Below, piece by piece: positions 33,115 through 41,133 of a stretch of DNA of 41,133 bases. Within the stretch, counting starts at the first letter, position 1, and each line of letters opens with the position of its first letter. A program made the position numbers and the translations under genes. The notes beneath the pieces were generated by a model, which was not told where the DNA came from, searched no databases, and saw nothing but the letters and a program-made list of their open reading frames with translations. The stretch comes from an uncultured Bacteroidota bacterium. Lineage in GTDB: Bacteria > Bacteroidota > Bacteroidia > Chitinophagales > LD1. The DNA lies in contig CAIXGR010000051.1 of assembly GCA_903919075.1 (NCBI GenBank), positions 1 to 41,133 on the forward strand, written 5' to 3'.

Positions 33115-35658
33115 ATGTTGAAGAAAACAATTGTATTACTATTATTTCTTATTCCAGGTATAGCAATATTTGCCCAGGATTTTGGTACTGTAAAAGGAAT
33201 CGTAAAAGATTCTACCGGTGCGGGTGTAGATATAGTAAGCATAGTGATTGAAGAAAACCAGCAGTACGAGACCATTACCGATAGCAAAGGTGCATTCGAG
33301 CTAAAAATTCCTGCCAACCAAAAACTGACGCTTGTTTTTTCATCTATTAATATCCACGCTGCAAGAAGAACCGTTGAGGTATTACCGGGAAAAACAATTG
33401 TTATCCATCAAATAGTAGATAGTAAACAACATACATTTAAACCGGTTACTATTAGCAAAAACCGGGAAGAAACAAATGTGCCAAGTACCGCACCGGTAGA
33501 AGTGCAACCCTTTGGCCCCTCGCCTAACGAAAGTTTTGAATCTACACTGGCAGCACAAGCTCTTGGAGTGTCGAAAACAAACGAATTAAGTTCAACCTAC
33601 TCCGTTCGCGGTGGAAATTTTGATGAGAATTTAGTTTACGTAAACGATTTTGAAATATACCGCCCCTATCTTATCCGCTCGGCTGAACAGGAAGGATTAA
33701 GTTTTGTAAACCCCGATATGGTGGACAATGTAAAATTCAGCTCCGGTGGTTTCCAGGCAAGGTATGGCGATAAAATGAGTTCGGTAATGGATGTAACCTA
33801 CCGGCGCCCCGATTCGCTACGCGGCTCGGTTTATGCCAGCTTGCTAGGCCTTGGCGGGCACCTTGAAGGCACTGATAAAAAAAGAAGATTAACCTATTCG
33901 GTTGGGGTAAGGCAGCGGTTAAGCCAGTATATATTGGGCAGTCTTGACACCAAAGGCGAATACAGCCCTAATTATTTAGATGTGCAGGGTTTAATAACCT
34001 ATGTAATTAGCGAAAAGCTAAGCGTTGAAGCACTGGTTAATTACTCGCGCAACCAATTTAATTTTGTACCGGTTAACCGGCAAACTACTTTTGGGTTGCT
34101 TACAGATGTGAAGAACCTAACCGTTTATTATGATGGCGAAGAAGCCGACCAATACCAAAGCGCCACTAATGGACTGGCTTTTACATACCGGCCCAATAAC
34201 GACCTTCGCATAAAATTTCTGAGCTCGTATGTATTAGACCGCGAAAAAGAAAACTATGATATTATTGGTCAATACTTTTTAAGCGAAGTAAATTCAGACT
34301 TGGGCAGTAAAAATTTTGGGCAAACTTTATATAGCCTTGGCACCGGTGGCTTGCAGGACTGGGCGCGCAACACCCTTAACGTTGATATATTCAGCGCGGG
34401 TATGCGGGGTTCGTGGTTTAAGAAAAGCCATAACCTGCAATGGGGGCTCGATTACAAACATGAAATTGTTAGCGATAAAATAAGCGAATGGAACCGGTTA
34501 GATTCGGCAGGATATTCGCTTCCGTACAATTATAATATTACATTGGATAGCAGTGGCAATGTTGTTTATCCTAAAAGCGAGGTTGATCTTAACCGGGTAG
34601 TTAAATCTTCGCTCGATTTAAATTCAAACCGTGTTGCAGGCTTTATACAGGATACCTGGAAATTCGGAGATTCGGCACATTTTACCTTTAACTACGGGGT
34701 GCGTTTTGAGTATTGGGATGTAAATAAAGAACCGGTAATAACACCACGCGTGCAATTTAGCTACAAGCCCAAAGGCCGTGCCGACCTTGTATTTACTACC
34801 GCCGCCGGTTTGTATTATCAGCCACCTTTTTACCGCGAAATGCGCAACGACTTTACCGGTGCTGTAAATACTTCGCTAAAAGCACAAAAAAGTTTTCATG
34901 CAGTTGCAGGGCTTAATTATTCATTTCTTGCATGGCACCGAAATTTCAACTTTACTACTGAGGTGTATTATAAAACAATGTGGGATCTTATACCCTACCA
35001 GTATAACGATGTGCTGATACAATACCTTGGTGCTAATTCCGGCAAAGGTTATGCCTATGGTATAGATATGAGGCTTAATGGTGAATTAGCTAAGGGCGTG
35101 CAAAGCTGGATTAGTATGAGCATTATGCAGGCTATGCAAAATATTGCCGGCGATGATTATACCGCTTACTACGATAGTACGCATCATCAAATAGCTTACA
35201 ATCAGGATAACCTGCCTTTAATAAGAGATAGCGCCCATATCAAACCCGGAAAGTTTCCTCTGCCAACTGACCAGCGTGTAAATTTTAATATGTATTTCCA
35301 GGATTATATTCCACAATTTCCGTTTATAAAACTGCATATTAATTTAGTATTTGCAACCGGCTTGCCTTTTGGGGCACCGGGCAGTAATTTTTATACCGAT
35401 GTATTACGCACACCCCCATACCGCCGTGCCGATATAGGTACTAGTGCCCAATTATGGAAGCCCAACTGGGCCAAGCATAAAAACAAATTTAACCAGGGCT
35501 TAAAGGGTGTTTGGCTTTCGTTGGATGTATTCAACATCTTCGGCATTAGCAATGTGGTTTCGTACCTTTGGGTGCGTGATGCCAGTGGGGCGCAATACGC
35601 AGTACCTAACTATCTTACCTCGCGCAGGGTAAATCTTAAATTGCTGATTAATTTTTAA
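33115..35658 (+). CDS. TonB-dependent outer-membrane receptor with carboxypeptidase-like N-terminal domain
   Basis: The 847-residue protein has a signal peptide (MLKKTIVLLLFLIPGIAIFAQ). Next comes a carboxypeptidase-regulatory-like (CarboxypepD_reg) domain at about residues 25-110 (TVKGIVKDSTGAGVDIVS ... ITDSKGAFELKIP). A TonB plug follows (STLAAQALGVSKTNELSST, YSVRGGNFDENLVYVNDFE, GGFQARYGDKMSSVMDVTYR). The rest is a beta-barrel with alternating aromatic strands and C-terminal Phe (RRVNLKLLINF). There is no SusD partner next to it, which argues against a classical glycan SusC/D pair. The substrate cannot be deduced. It follows rpe by 29 bp and is convergent with the Rrf2 gene. Confidence 0.92.
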   Translation: MLKKTIVLLLFLIPGIAIFAQDFGTVKGIVKDSTGAGVDIVSIVIEENQQYETITDSKGAFELKIPANQKLTLVFSSINIHAARRTVEVLPGKTIVIHQIVDSKQHTFKPVTISKNREETNVPSTAPVEVQPFGPSPNESFESTLAAQALGVSKTNELSSTYSVRGGNFDENLVYVNDFEIYRPYLIRSAEQEGLSFVNPDMVDNVKFSSGGFQARYGDKMSSVMDVTYRRPDSLRGSVYASLLGLGGHLEGTDKKRRLTYSVGVRQRLSQYILGSLDTKGEYSPNYLDVQGLITYVISEKLSVEALVNYSRNQFNFVPVNRQTTFGLLTDVKNLTVYYDGEEADQYQSATNGLAFTYRPNNDLRIKFLSSYVLDREKENYDIIGQYFLSEVNSDLGSKNFGQTLYSLGTGGLQDWARNTLNVDIFSAGMRGSWFKKSHNLQWGLDYKHEIVSDKISEWNRLDSAGYSLPYNYNITLDSSGNVVYPKSEVDLNRVVKSSLDLNSNRVAGFIQDTWKFGDSAHFTFNYGVRFEYWDVNKEPVITPRVQFSYKPKGRADLVFTTAAGLYYQPPFYREMRNDFTGAVNTSLKAQKSFHAVAGLNYSFLAWHRNFNFTTEVYYKTMWDLIPYQYNDVLIQYLGANSGKGYAYGIDMRLNGELAKGVQSWISMSIMQAMQNIAGDDYTAYYDSTHHQIAYNQDNLPLIRDSAHIKPGKFPLPTDQRVNFNMYFQDYIPQFPFIKLHINLVFATGLPFGAPGSNFYTDVLRTPPYRRADIGTSAQLWKPNWAKHKNKFNQGLKGVWLSLDVFNIFGISNVVSYLWVRDASGAQYAVPNYLTSRRVNLKLLINF

Positions 35659-35670
35659 GGAAGGCGATTA

Positions 35671-36111
35671 TCATTTCTTCAACCGTTTCAACTTCTTCTC
35701 TTTATTTACTACTTCGGCAAAGTTATTTTCTTTAAGTGTGGCCAGCGTTTGTTCGCGCACTATTCTAAAAATTTCGCGAATTGCACAGGTGGCTTCATCT
35801 TCACATTCTTCGCAGGGCTCGTAATATTTTAGCGCTACACAGGGCAACAGGGCAATAGCACCTTCAAAAAGGCGCAATATATCCACCATATTAATTTCTT
35901 CGGGCGATTTGATAAGATAATAGCCGCCGCCTTTACCTTTTTTACTTCCCAAATAACCGGCCCGGCGCAAATCCAATAAAATAGCTTCGAGGAATTTTTT
36001 GGGGATATGTTCATCCTTAGATATATCACTAATCAACGAATGTTCGCCTTTCTTTTTACGCGAAAGGTAAATCATCGCCTTCATGGCATATTTAGCTTTT
36101 TTGGTTATCAT
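35671..36111 (-). CDS. Rrf2-family transcriptional regulator with four C-terminal cysteines
   Basis: The 146-residue protein begins with the Rrf2 winged helix (KKAKYAMKAMIYLSRKKKGE, ISKDEHIPKKFLEAILLDLR, and the wing GSKKGKGGGYYL). Cysteines at 91, 100, 103 and 109 (LLPCVALKYYEPCEECEDEATC) are arranged much as the Fe-S ligands of IscR/NsrR, so a redox, Fe-S or sulfur signal is possible. Cysteine-metabolism regulators of this family also exist. It is divergent from the FAD/NAD(P)-binding gene, and a palindrome in the shared promoter region is the likely binding site, implying control of that gene and perhaps itself. Confidence 0.92.
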   Translation of the reverse strand: MITKKAKYAMKAMIYLSRKKKGEHSLISDISKDEHIPKKFLEAILLDLRRAGYLGSKKGKGGGYYLIKSPEEINMVDILRLFEGAIALLPCVALKYYEPCEECEDEATCAIREIFRIVREQTLATLKENNFAEVVNKEKKLKRLKK

Positions 36112-36189
36112 AACTTTTGGGTTGGGTACGGGTGCTTTTCTGTTGTTTACAAGATACGGGTAAAAATAATTTAAAAAAACTTCTAAATT

Positions 36190-36208
36190 ATCTACTAAAT
36201 TGATAGAT
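36190..36208. promoter_or_regulatory. 19-bp palindrome, candidate Rrf2 operator
   Basis: ATCTAnnAAnTTnnTAGAT is fully symmetric at the 14 stated positions. It overlaps the -35/-33 zone just upstream of the TACTTTTG -7 element at 36215-36222 on the plus strand, so a bound protein should affect transcription of the FAD/NAD(P) gene. Confidence 0.6.
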
Positions 36209-36214
36209 TAAGTA

Positions 36215-36222
36215 TACTTTTG
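36215..36222 (+). promoter_or_regulatory. -7 promoter element of the FAD/NAD(P) gene
   Basis: A perfect TAnnTTTG (TACTTTTG) lies 22 bp upstream of ATG 36245. No TTTG is seen at the usual -33 distance; that zone is taken up by the palindrome, consistent with a regulated or activator-dependent promoter. Confidence 0.5.
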
Positions 36223-36244
36223 TGGCATAAACCTGCTTTTATTA

Positions 36245-37645
36245 ATGAATAGAAAGTTAAACATAGCTATTATAGGTGGCGGAGCCAGCGGCACTATTGC
36301 AGCCATTCATCTGTTGCATAAACTGAAAAGTGAGGCAAAAGTTTACCTGATTGAAAAAAGGAAAGATACGGTATACCGCGGCATAGCTTATTCAAGCATG
36401 TTGGAATATGAACCGCTTAACGTACCTGCCGGCAGAATGAGTGTTTTTAATGATCAGCCAGCCGATTTTCTGAATTGGCTAAAAAACGAAAAACAAGTCG
36501 AATCGGAAGCTGAGATAACGGAAGACAGTTTTGTTTCGAGAAGATGGTTTGGCGAATACCTTAAAGGACGGGTTGAAACAGCAGCAACGCAAAATAGCAA
36601 CGTAGCATTAGAACTAGCCCATGGCACCGTTCATGATATTGAATATACGACAGACAAAAACAATTACGAGGTATTTTTAAACGACAATAAAAGTATTATT
36701 GCAGATTATGTGGTATTTGCTACCGGTAACGATACACCCGGCGAGCTTTTTACCAAACCCGAAACACAGCTAATGGGTAACAAATATGTTTCGAACCCAT
36801 GGTGCGGTAATCCTTTCGAGTCACTAAAGCCCACCGACGATGTTTTAATACTGGGCACCGGGCTAACTATGGTTGACCATGTAATAAGCCTGAACAAGAG
36901 AAACCATGCAGGAAAAATATACGCAATTTCAAGGCGGGGATATTTACCCTTGCCACATTCCGAATCGCATAAAAAATATGAATTTGATTTAAGGGTTGAG
37001 CAGAAAATTACATTGCCCAAATTACTGGCAGAGGTAAAGAAAAATATTTCGAAAGCCCGGGCACAAAATATTACCTGGCAAAATGCGCTGGATGGGCTGC
37101 GCGAAAAAACCACACATATATGGCAGGCGCTTGATTACGATTCGCGAAAACTATTTGTAAAGCGCTTAAAGCCTTTCTGGGAAATTCACCGGCATCGTGT
37201 TCCACCAGCCTCGCTTAATATTATTCAGCGTATGAAACACCTGGGCTTGCTTGAAATTATTTCGGGCTCAATTAAAGGCGTTAGTTTAAGCGGCGAAAGA
37301 ATTAAGTTTAGTTACCTTGCTAAACAAGATAAAAGAGAAGCATCAATTTCCGTTGACTATATTATTAATTGCACCGGCCCTTCGGAAAATTACCTGGCCC
37401 ATAAAAATACTTTACTTAAAAATTTAATAAGCAAAGGCTGGATGAGGCCCGACGATTTACTACCAGGCATAAAAACCGGAATACAAGGCGAAATTATTCA
37501 ACAAAATGGGCAGACACTTAAAAATGCATACTCTATAGGCCCCATGCGCAAACCCACCGAGTGGGAAAGCACAGCAGTACGCGAAATAAGAACGCAGGCC
37601 GAAAAACTTGCGGCCCTTGTTTCATCTGTTTTGGTAAACTTCTAA
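36245..37645 (+). CDS. FAD/NAD(P)-binding protein (NAD_binding_9-like)
   Basis: A 466-residue cytoplasmic flavoprotein. The FAD Rossmann motif is IAIIGGGASGTIAAIHLL (about residues 7-24), followed by IEKRKDTVYRGIAYSS. A second nucleotide-binding motif is DVLILGTGLTMVDHVISL (about 199-216), and INCTGPSENYL (about 375-385) is the usual ATG-like closing motif. This matches the FAD-NAD(P)-binding family PF13454, distantly related to N-hydroxylating and disulfide oxidoreductases. Substrate unknown. Its divergent Rrf2 regulator suggests a role in sulfur, Fe-S or redox metabolism, an inference from context. A DUF486 membrane protein follows after 69 bp. Confidence 0.88.
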   Translation: MNRKLNIAIIGGGASGTIAAIHLLHKLKSEAKVYLIEKRKDTVYRGIAYSSMLEYEPLNVPAGRMSVFNDQPADFLNWLKNEKQVESEAEITEDSFVSRRWFGEYLKGRVETAATQNSNVALELAHGTVHDIEYTTDKNNYEVFLNDNKSIIADYVVFATGNDTPGELFTKPETQLMGNKYVSNPWCGNPFESLKPTDDVLILGTGLTMVDHVISLNKRNHAGKIYAISRRGYLPLPHSESHKKYEFDLRVEQKITLPKLLAEVKKNISKARAQNITWQNALDGLREKTTHIWQALDYDSRKLFVKRLKPFWEIHRHRVPPASLNIIQRMKHLGLLEIISGSIKGVSLSGERIKFSYLAKQDKREASISVDYIINCTGPSENYLAHKNTLLKNLISKGWMRPDDLLPGIKTGIQGEIIQQNGQTLKNAYSIGPMRKPTEWESTAVREIRTQAEKLAALVSSVLVNF

Positions 37646-37714
37646 CGTAGAACCTGCGTCAAATTTTTAAAGTTGCCGGAAGATTGTGAAATTCACTTCC
37701 ATAAACTTTAATTA

Positions 37715-38047
37715 ATGAGAACCATCCTCCTTCTGCTCGGCTCCAATATATTTATGACTTTTGCCTGGTACGGGCACCTGCGCTATAAGAATGTTGCCCT
37801 TTGGAAAGTAATTGTAATAAGCTGGCTCATCGCATTTTTTGAATATTGCTTACAGGTTCCGGCTAACCGTATAGGAAGTGCAAGCTACACCACCGCACAA
37901 CTAAAAATAATACAGGAGGTAATAACACTGGTAGTGTTTGCGGGCTTCTCTGTTTTTTACCTTAAAGAAGACTTTAAATGGAACTATGCGGTAAGTTTCT
38001 TTTTTGTGCTTTGTGCAGTGTTCTTTGCCTTTAAAAATTTTGATTAG
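37715..38047 (+). CDS. DUF486 / DMT-family small membrane protein
   Basis: The 110-residue protein has four hydrophobic segments with the family pattern SNIFMTFAWYGHLRYKN, SWLIAFFEYCLQVPANRIGS and TLVVFAGFSVFYLKEDFKWNY, matching DUF486 (PF04342). The family belongs to the drug/metabolite transporter-like group; no substrate is established. It is 69 bp after the FAD/NAD(P) gene on the same strand and may be co-transcribed. Confidence 0.92.
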   Translation: MRTILLLLGSNIFMTFAWYGHLRYKNVALWKVIVISWLIAFFEYCLQVPANRIGSASYTTAQLKIIQEVITLVVFAGFSVFYLKEDFKWNYAVSFFFVLCAVFFAFKNFD

Positions 38048-38147
38048 GCCTCGGGGTATTGCTTCCTCACATCTAATTAACTTATGTTAAATAAACTACA
38101 GCTTTCTATTATTGTTTTCTTTTCTACTTTTATCGAAATATTCTTTT

Positions 38148-40178
38148 TTGAAAAGGGCCTCGAAATATTTTTTTCTTACTGCCATTGTTTTTGTGGCTGC
38201 TTGCAAAACAGTTCCGTTTAAGGTAAACAATGGTAATACTGCTGTAAGCCTGAAACTATATCACCAAAGCACCGATTTTTTAATTAAAGAATTTAACGAA
38301 GAAAAAGACCCTATTAAGAAGCAACAAAAAGCTTTTGAGATAGGTGAATCGTACCGCAAATTTAATGACTGGGCCAATGCTGAAAAATGGTATAAACAAT
38401 CGCTGGATTTAAAGGGTGGGGAGGAATCGCTTTACATGCTAGCCATGATGCAAAAGCAGCAGGAAAAATATCAGGAAGCTCTTAAATCATTTGAAGAATA
38501 TCAGAAGATTGCAGGTAACGGATTTGAAGGGCGCAAACAAGCCATGCAATGTCAGGATGCTATTGAATGGAAAAAAGAGTTTTTAAAAATAAGAGTAACC
38601 AATATTGAAGCGCTAAATTCGGCTGCTAACGATTATGCTTTGGTGCCTTATAAACAGAAGCAGTTTGTTTACTCCTCATCGCGCAATGAAGCATTGGGTA
38701 CTGAGCGCGACGGATGGACTGGTGAAAAATTTACCGACCTTTTTATTACTGAAAAAAAGGAAACAGGTTTTGCCGCACCAACTAATATCGGAGCACCGGT
38801 AAACACAATTGCGCACGAAAGCTCGGCCACTTTTAGTAAAGATGCCAAGGAAATGTATTTTATACGTTGTAAAGACGACCAGCAAAAAAGTGCCCAATAC
38901 TGCAACCTGTACTACACGGCGTTTAATAACGAGCATTGGGAAGAGCCTGTAAAAATTGACCTCTTTGCTGATAGTATAAATATATACGACCCTTTTCTCT
39001 CGAAGGATGGAAAGCTACTTCTTTTTGCTTCCGATGCACGAGGTGGCTTCGGTGCTACCGACTTATATATGGCCACTAAGGTTGATACCGGCTGGAGCAC
39101 TCCTCAAAACCTTACCCGTAACATTAACACACCGGGCAGCGAACGTTTCCCCTGGTTAGATGATAAGAGCAATTTGTATTATTCCTCAAACGGCTTACCG
39201 GGTATGGGTGGCCTTGATATTTTTAAAGCAACCAAAACAAAAACCGGATACAAAGACCCGGTTAACCTTAAATACCCCATTAATAGCGGTGCCGATGATT
39301 TTGGATTTAGAATAGACAAGTATAAGCCCTCAAGTGCCGATGATACTATTCTCTACTCCGGTTACCTTTCTTCAAACCGCCCCGGTGGAAAAGGTGGCGA
39401 TGACATTTACCGGTTCGAAGAAAAATGGATTAACCTGTTTGTTTTACGCGGCAAGGTGGTCGAAAAAAATTACGAGAAACCAGATGATGCTGAAAGCAAA
39501 GTGCTTGGTTTAAAAAATTTACCCAAAGCCAAAGTGGATTTAAAATCAACAGATGACAGAGTTATTGCCAGCACTTTTTCAGATAGCATAGGCAACTTCG
39601 CCTTCCGGTTAAATGCTGAAACCGATTATAAAGTTGCCGGAACTAAAAACGGTTACTTCTCTAAAACCGAATATACCTCAACCAAAGGCAAGCGCAACGA
39701 GGATTCAACTATTATTACCTTGCACGTGCAAATTGAATTGGAAAAAATATTCCCTCAAAAAATGCTGGTTATACCCAACATTTATTACGATTACGACAAA
39801 GCAACTTTACGGCCAGAATCAAAGCTGGTGCTCGATTCCATTTTAATTTTCTTTAATGAAAACCCCGACCTTACTATCGAGTTAGGTTCGCATACCGATA
39901 GCCGTGGCAGCGATGATTACAACCTTAAACTTTCTCAAGCACGCGCCCAAAGTGCGGTTGATTATTTGATTGAAAAAGGAATACCCAAAGACCGCCTTGT
40001 AGCCAAAGGCTACGGCGAAACCATGCTGGTAAACAACTGCAGCAACGGTGTAAACTGCACCGAAGAAGAACACCAGAAAAACCGCCGCACTACTTTACGG
40101 GTGGTATCTGCTAAATTAAATCTCGAATCAATACAACCGGAAGACATACGCGTAGTGCCTAAACCCGAAGAGAAGTAA
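38148..40178 (+). CDS. PorE-like outer-membrane lipoprotein: TPR, beta-propeller (PD40), CRD, OmpA domain
   Basis: From TTG 38148 the protein is 676 residues with a lipoprotein signal (MKRASKYFFLTAIVFVAAC, acylated Cys19). It contains a TPR segment (WANAEKWYKQSLDL, YQEALKSFEEYQKI) and PD40/WD40-like blades (FSKDAKEMYFIR, FLSKDGKLLLFASDARGGFG, LYYSSNGLPGMGGLDIF, YLSSNRPGGKGGDDIYRF). A carboxypeptidase-like domain (LRGKVVEKNY ... DSIGNFAFRL) and an OmpA_C peptidoglycan-binding domain (YYDYDKATLRPES ... GSHTDSRGSDDYNLKLSQAR) follow. This order equals that of the T9SS component PorE, but Bacteroidetes have several paralogues with it. No in-frame ATG exists near the start; the only nearby ATG (38084) is in another frame. 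Confidence 0.9.
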   Translation: MKRASKYFFLTAIVFVAACKTVPFKVNNGNTAVSLKLYHQSTDFLIKEFNEEKDPIKKQQKAFEIGESYRKFNDWANAEKWYKQSLDLKGGEESLYMLAMMQKQQEKYQEALKSFEEYQKIAGNGFEGRKQAMQCQDAIEWKKEFLKIRVTNIEALNSAANDYALVPYKQKQFVYSSSRNEALGTERDGWTGEKFTDLFITEKKETGFAAPTNIGAPVNTIAHESSATFSKDAKEMYFIRCKDDQQKSAQYCNLYYTAFNNEHWEEPVKIDLFADSINIYDPFLSKDGKLLLFASDARGGFGATDLYMATKVDTGWSTPQNLTRNINTPGSERFPWLDDKSNLYYSSNGLPGMGGLDIFKATKTKTGYKDPVNLKYPINSGADDFGFRIDKYKPSSADDTILYSGYLSSNRPGGKGGDDIYRFEEKWINLFVLRGKVVEKNYEKPDDAESKVLGLKNLPKAKVDLKSTDDRVIASTFSDSIGNFAFRLNAETDYKVAGTKNGYFSKTEYTSTKGKRNEDSTIITLHVQIELEKIFPQKMLVIPNIYYDYDKATLRPESKLVLDSILIFFNENPDLTIELGSHTDSRGSDDYNLKLSQARAQSAVDYLIEKGIPKDRLVAKGYGETMLVNNCSNGVNCTEEEHQKNRRTTLRVVSAKLNLESIQPEDIRVVPKPEEK

Positions 40179-40235
40179 TTTTACAAAAACCATTACCCAT
40201 TAAGCTTACCGCTGCAATTGCAATATCTCTACAGC

Positions 40236-40739
40236 CTAATTAAAATGTCTCTTCTCATGGGTTATAATTATCTCGAAAGCCTTTTCCAATTTATAAACTA
40301 TTATGTTATTGGCGGGCGAAGAAATAACCTGCCCTTTCGCAACCAGGTCAGCGCAATCAGTGATTGATTTTTTCAACTCTTCCTGATGCTTGGCAAATTC
40401 ACTAACAATATTGCCACTTATGGTGCTGGCTTGCGGCTGCCAAATAGGAAAGGTTTTCATTTTTCTTTTCCGCTCCGGTTCAACAGAATTGAGAATAAAA
40501 TTTCCGAAAAAATTGGTGATGAATGAAAACCTTGCCAAAAACGGAAGCCGGTAAGTACCATTTCGCACCGCAGTAATTATAGGGAAATAAGTTTTGTTGA
40601 TTACAATAAGGTGATCTATCACTTGCGCAATGCTCCAGGTTTCGGCATTAGGTTTCCAGTTCAATTGTTCAGCTGTAAGGTTGCCGAATTTTTCGGTAAA
40701 GCTTTTTGTTAGCTGGTCTATTTCGTTTTGAAAGTTCAT
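40236..40739 (-). CDS. DinB-family (four-helix bundle) protein
   Basis: With ATG 40739 the protein is 167 residues: MNFQNEIDQLTKSF, then LTAEQLNWKPNAETWSIAQV, IDHLIVIN (candidate metal His) and the C-terminal HEKRHFN with further His. This is the DinB_2-like pattern of small metal-binding four-helix-bundle proteins, some of which act as thiol-dependent transferases; substrate unknown. A GTG at 40769 would extend it by ten residues, but the ATG gives the usual family start. Convergent with the PorE-like gene, 57 bp away. Confidence 0.88.
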   Translation of the reverse strand: MNFQNEIDQLTKSFTEKFGNLTAEQLNWKPNAETWSIAQVIDHLIVINKTYFPIITAVRNGTYRLPFLARFSFITNFFGNFILNSVEPERKRKMKTFPIWQPQASTISGNIVSEFAKHQEELKKSITDCADLVAKGQVISSPANNIIVYKLEKAFEIIITHEKRHFN

Positions 40740-41064
40740 ACTGGTAAAATTAAAAATAAATGAATGCACGATTCATTCGCTCTTGCGGACACACGGGTAA
40801 CAGGTTACACTTTAAAAACTTAATCATTCAAAATCAATTCTTTACGCAAAATAAATGTAACCCATTGTAACCCATCTTACCGGCTCAGGCATCCCTCCCC
40901 TTTCACGCTGCAATTCTCCTTTTTAGGTTAATAATCAAATTCATGCTACAAAAGTAATATTTATTTTTTTGAGATAAAATTTATTTTTTTAATAATTACA
41001 GATACTACGCACTTCAAATGCGCGCCTTCTCCATGCAATGGCTTGTCTTTGAAAACTGCCATCC
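40740..41064. other. Non-coding AT-rich region with GTAAC-containing repeats
   Basis: No credible gene. It holds a 12-bp inverted repeat GTAACAGGTTAC (40797-40808) and two adjacent copies of TGTAACCCAT (40856-40875), both sharing GTAAC. It may be a regulatory region for the DinB gene or the gene entering at the right edge. Confidence 0.45.
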
Positions 41065-41133
41065 ATGAAAATGCCGTTAAGAAATTTTCTTGAAGCAAAG
41101 CAAGAGAGCAAAACGCTGTTTGAGCACAACACA
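41065..41133 (+). CDS. Possible 5' end of a gene running off the right edge
   Basis: ATG 41065 opens a frame of 23 codons (MKMPLRNFLEAKQESKTLF) that stays open to the window end. It is too short to identify and could be chance. Confidence 0.2.
   Translation, partial: MKMPLRNFLEAKQESKTLFEHNT

Overview
The window reads as a chromosomal piece of a Bacteroidota bacterium, probably of the Chitinophagales/Sphingobacteriales type and perhaps uncultured. It is AT-rich. At least four secreted proteins end in type IX secretion (T9SS) C-terminal sorting domains. There are PKD, kelch and SprB-like surface modules, a TonB-dependent receptor with a carboxypeptidase-like N-terminal domain, and several Bacteroidetes-type promoters (-33 TTTG/GTTG, 17-19 bp spacer, -7 TAnnTTTG). 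I saw no tRNA, rRNA, CRISPR array, insertion sequence or phage module.

Region 1 (1-2.9 kb): two tandem paralogous secreted proteins on the minus strand, the distal one running off the left edge, a long non-coding gap, and a PAS/LuxR-type regulator. Region 2 (2.9-6.9 kb): a compact secondary-metabolite locus. A UbiA-type prenyltransferase is divergent from a tightly packed operon of type III polyketide synthase, SAM methyltransferase and FAD-dependent oxidoreductase. The arrangement recalls the Streptomyces srsABC phenolic-lipid/quinone pathway with an added prenyltransferase, and it is the strongest candidate here for an undescribed pathway.

Region 3 (7-31 kb) is dominated by surface proteins: a kelch/T9SS protein, a Met/Lys-rich small exported protein, a broken glycine-rich protein (homopolymer frameshift plus amber codon) with an intact paralogue 7 kb away, a beta-helix protein in operon with a two-array repeat protein (five exact 81-residue repeats plus a divergent sixth, then eight exact 47-residue repeats), and a 1768-residue PKD-repeat protein. 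Among them lie two paralogous soluble helical proteins of unknown role, a TfoX-domain protein, and a TMTC-like membrane protein with TPRs that may be a protein O-glycosyltransferase.

Region 4 (30.8-35.7 kb): a same-strand run of a conserved unknown protein, hldD (LPS heptose epimerase), rpe (pentose phosphate epimerase) and a TonB-dependent receptor. Region 5 (35.7-38 kb): an Rrf2 regulator divergent from an FAD/NAD(P)-binding protein and a DUF486 membrane protein, with a 19-bp palindrome between them that looks like the Rrf2 operator. Region 6 (38-41 kb): a TPR/beta-propeller/CRD/OmpA lipoprotein with the domain order of the T9SS component PorE, a DinB-family protein, and a mostly non-coding right edge. 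The T9SS cargo, the PorE-like protein, the possible O-glycosyltransferase and the LPS heptose gene together suggest a segment rich in cell-surface functions.
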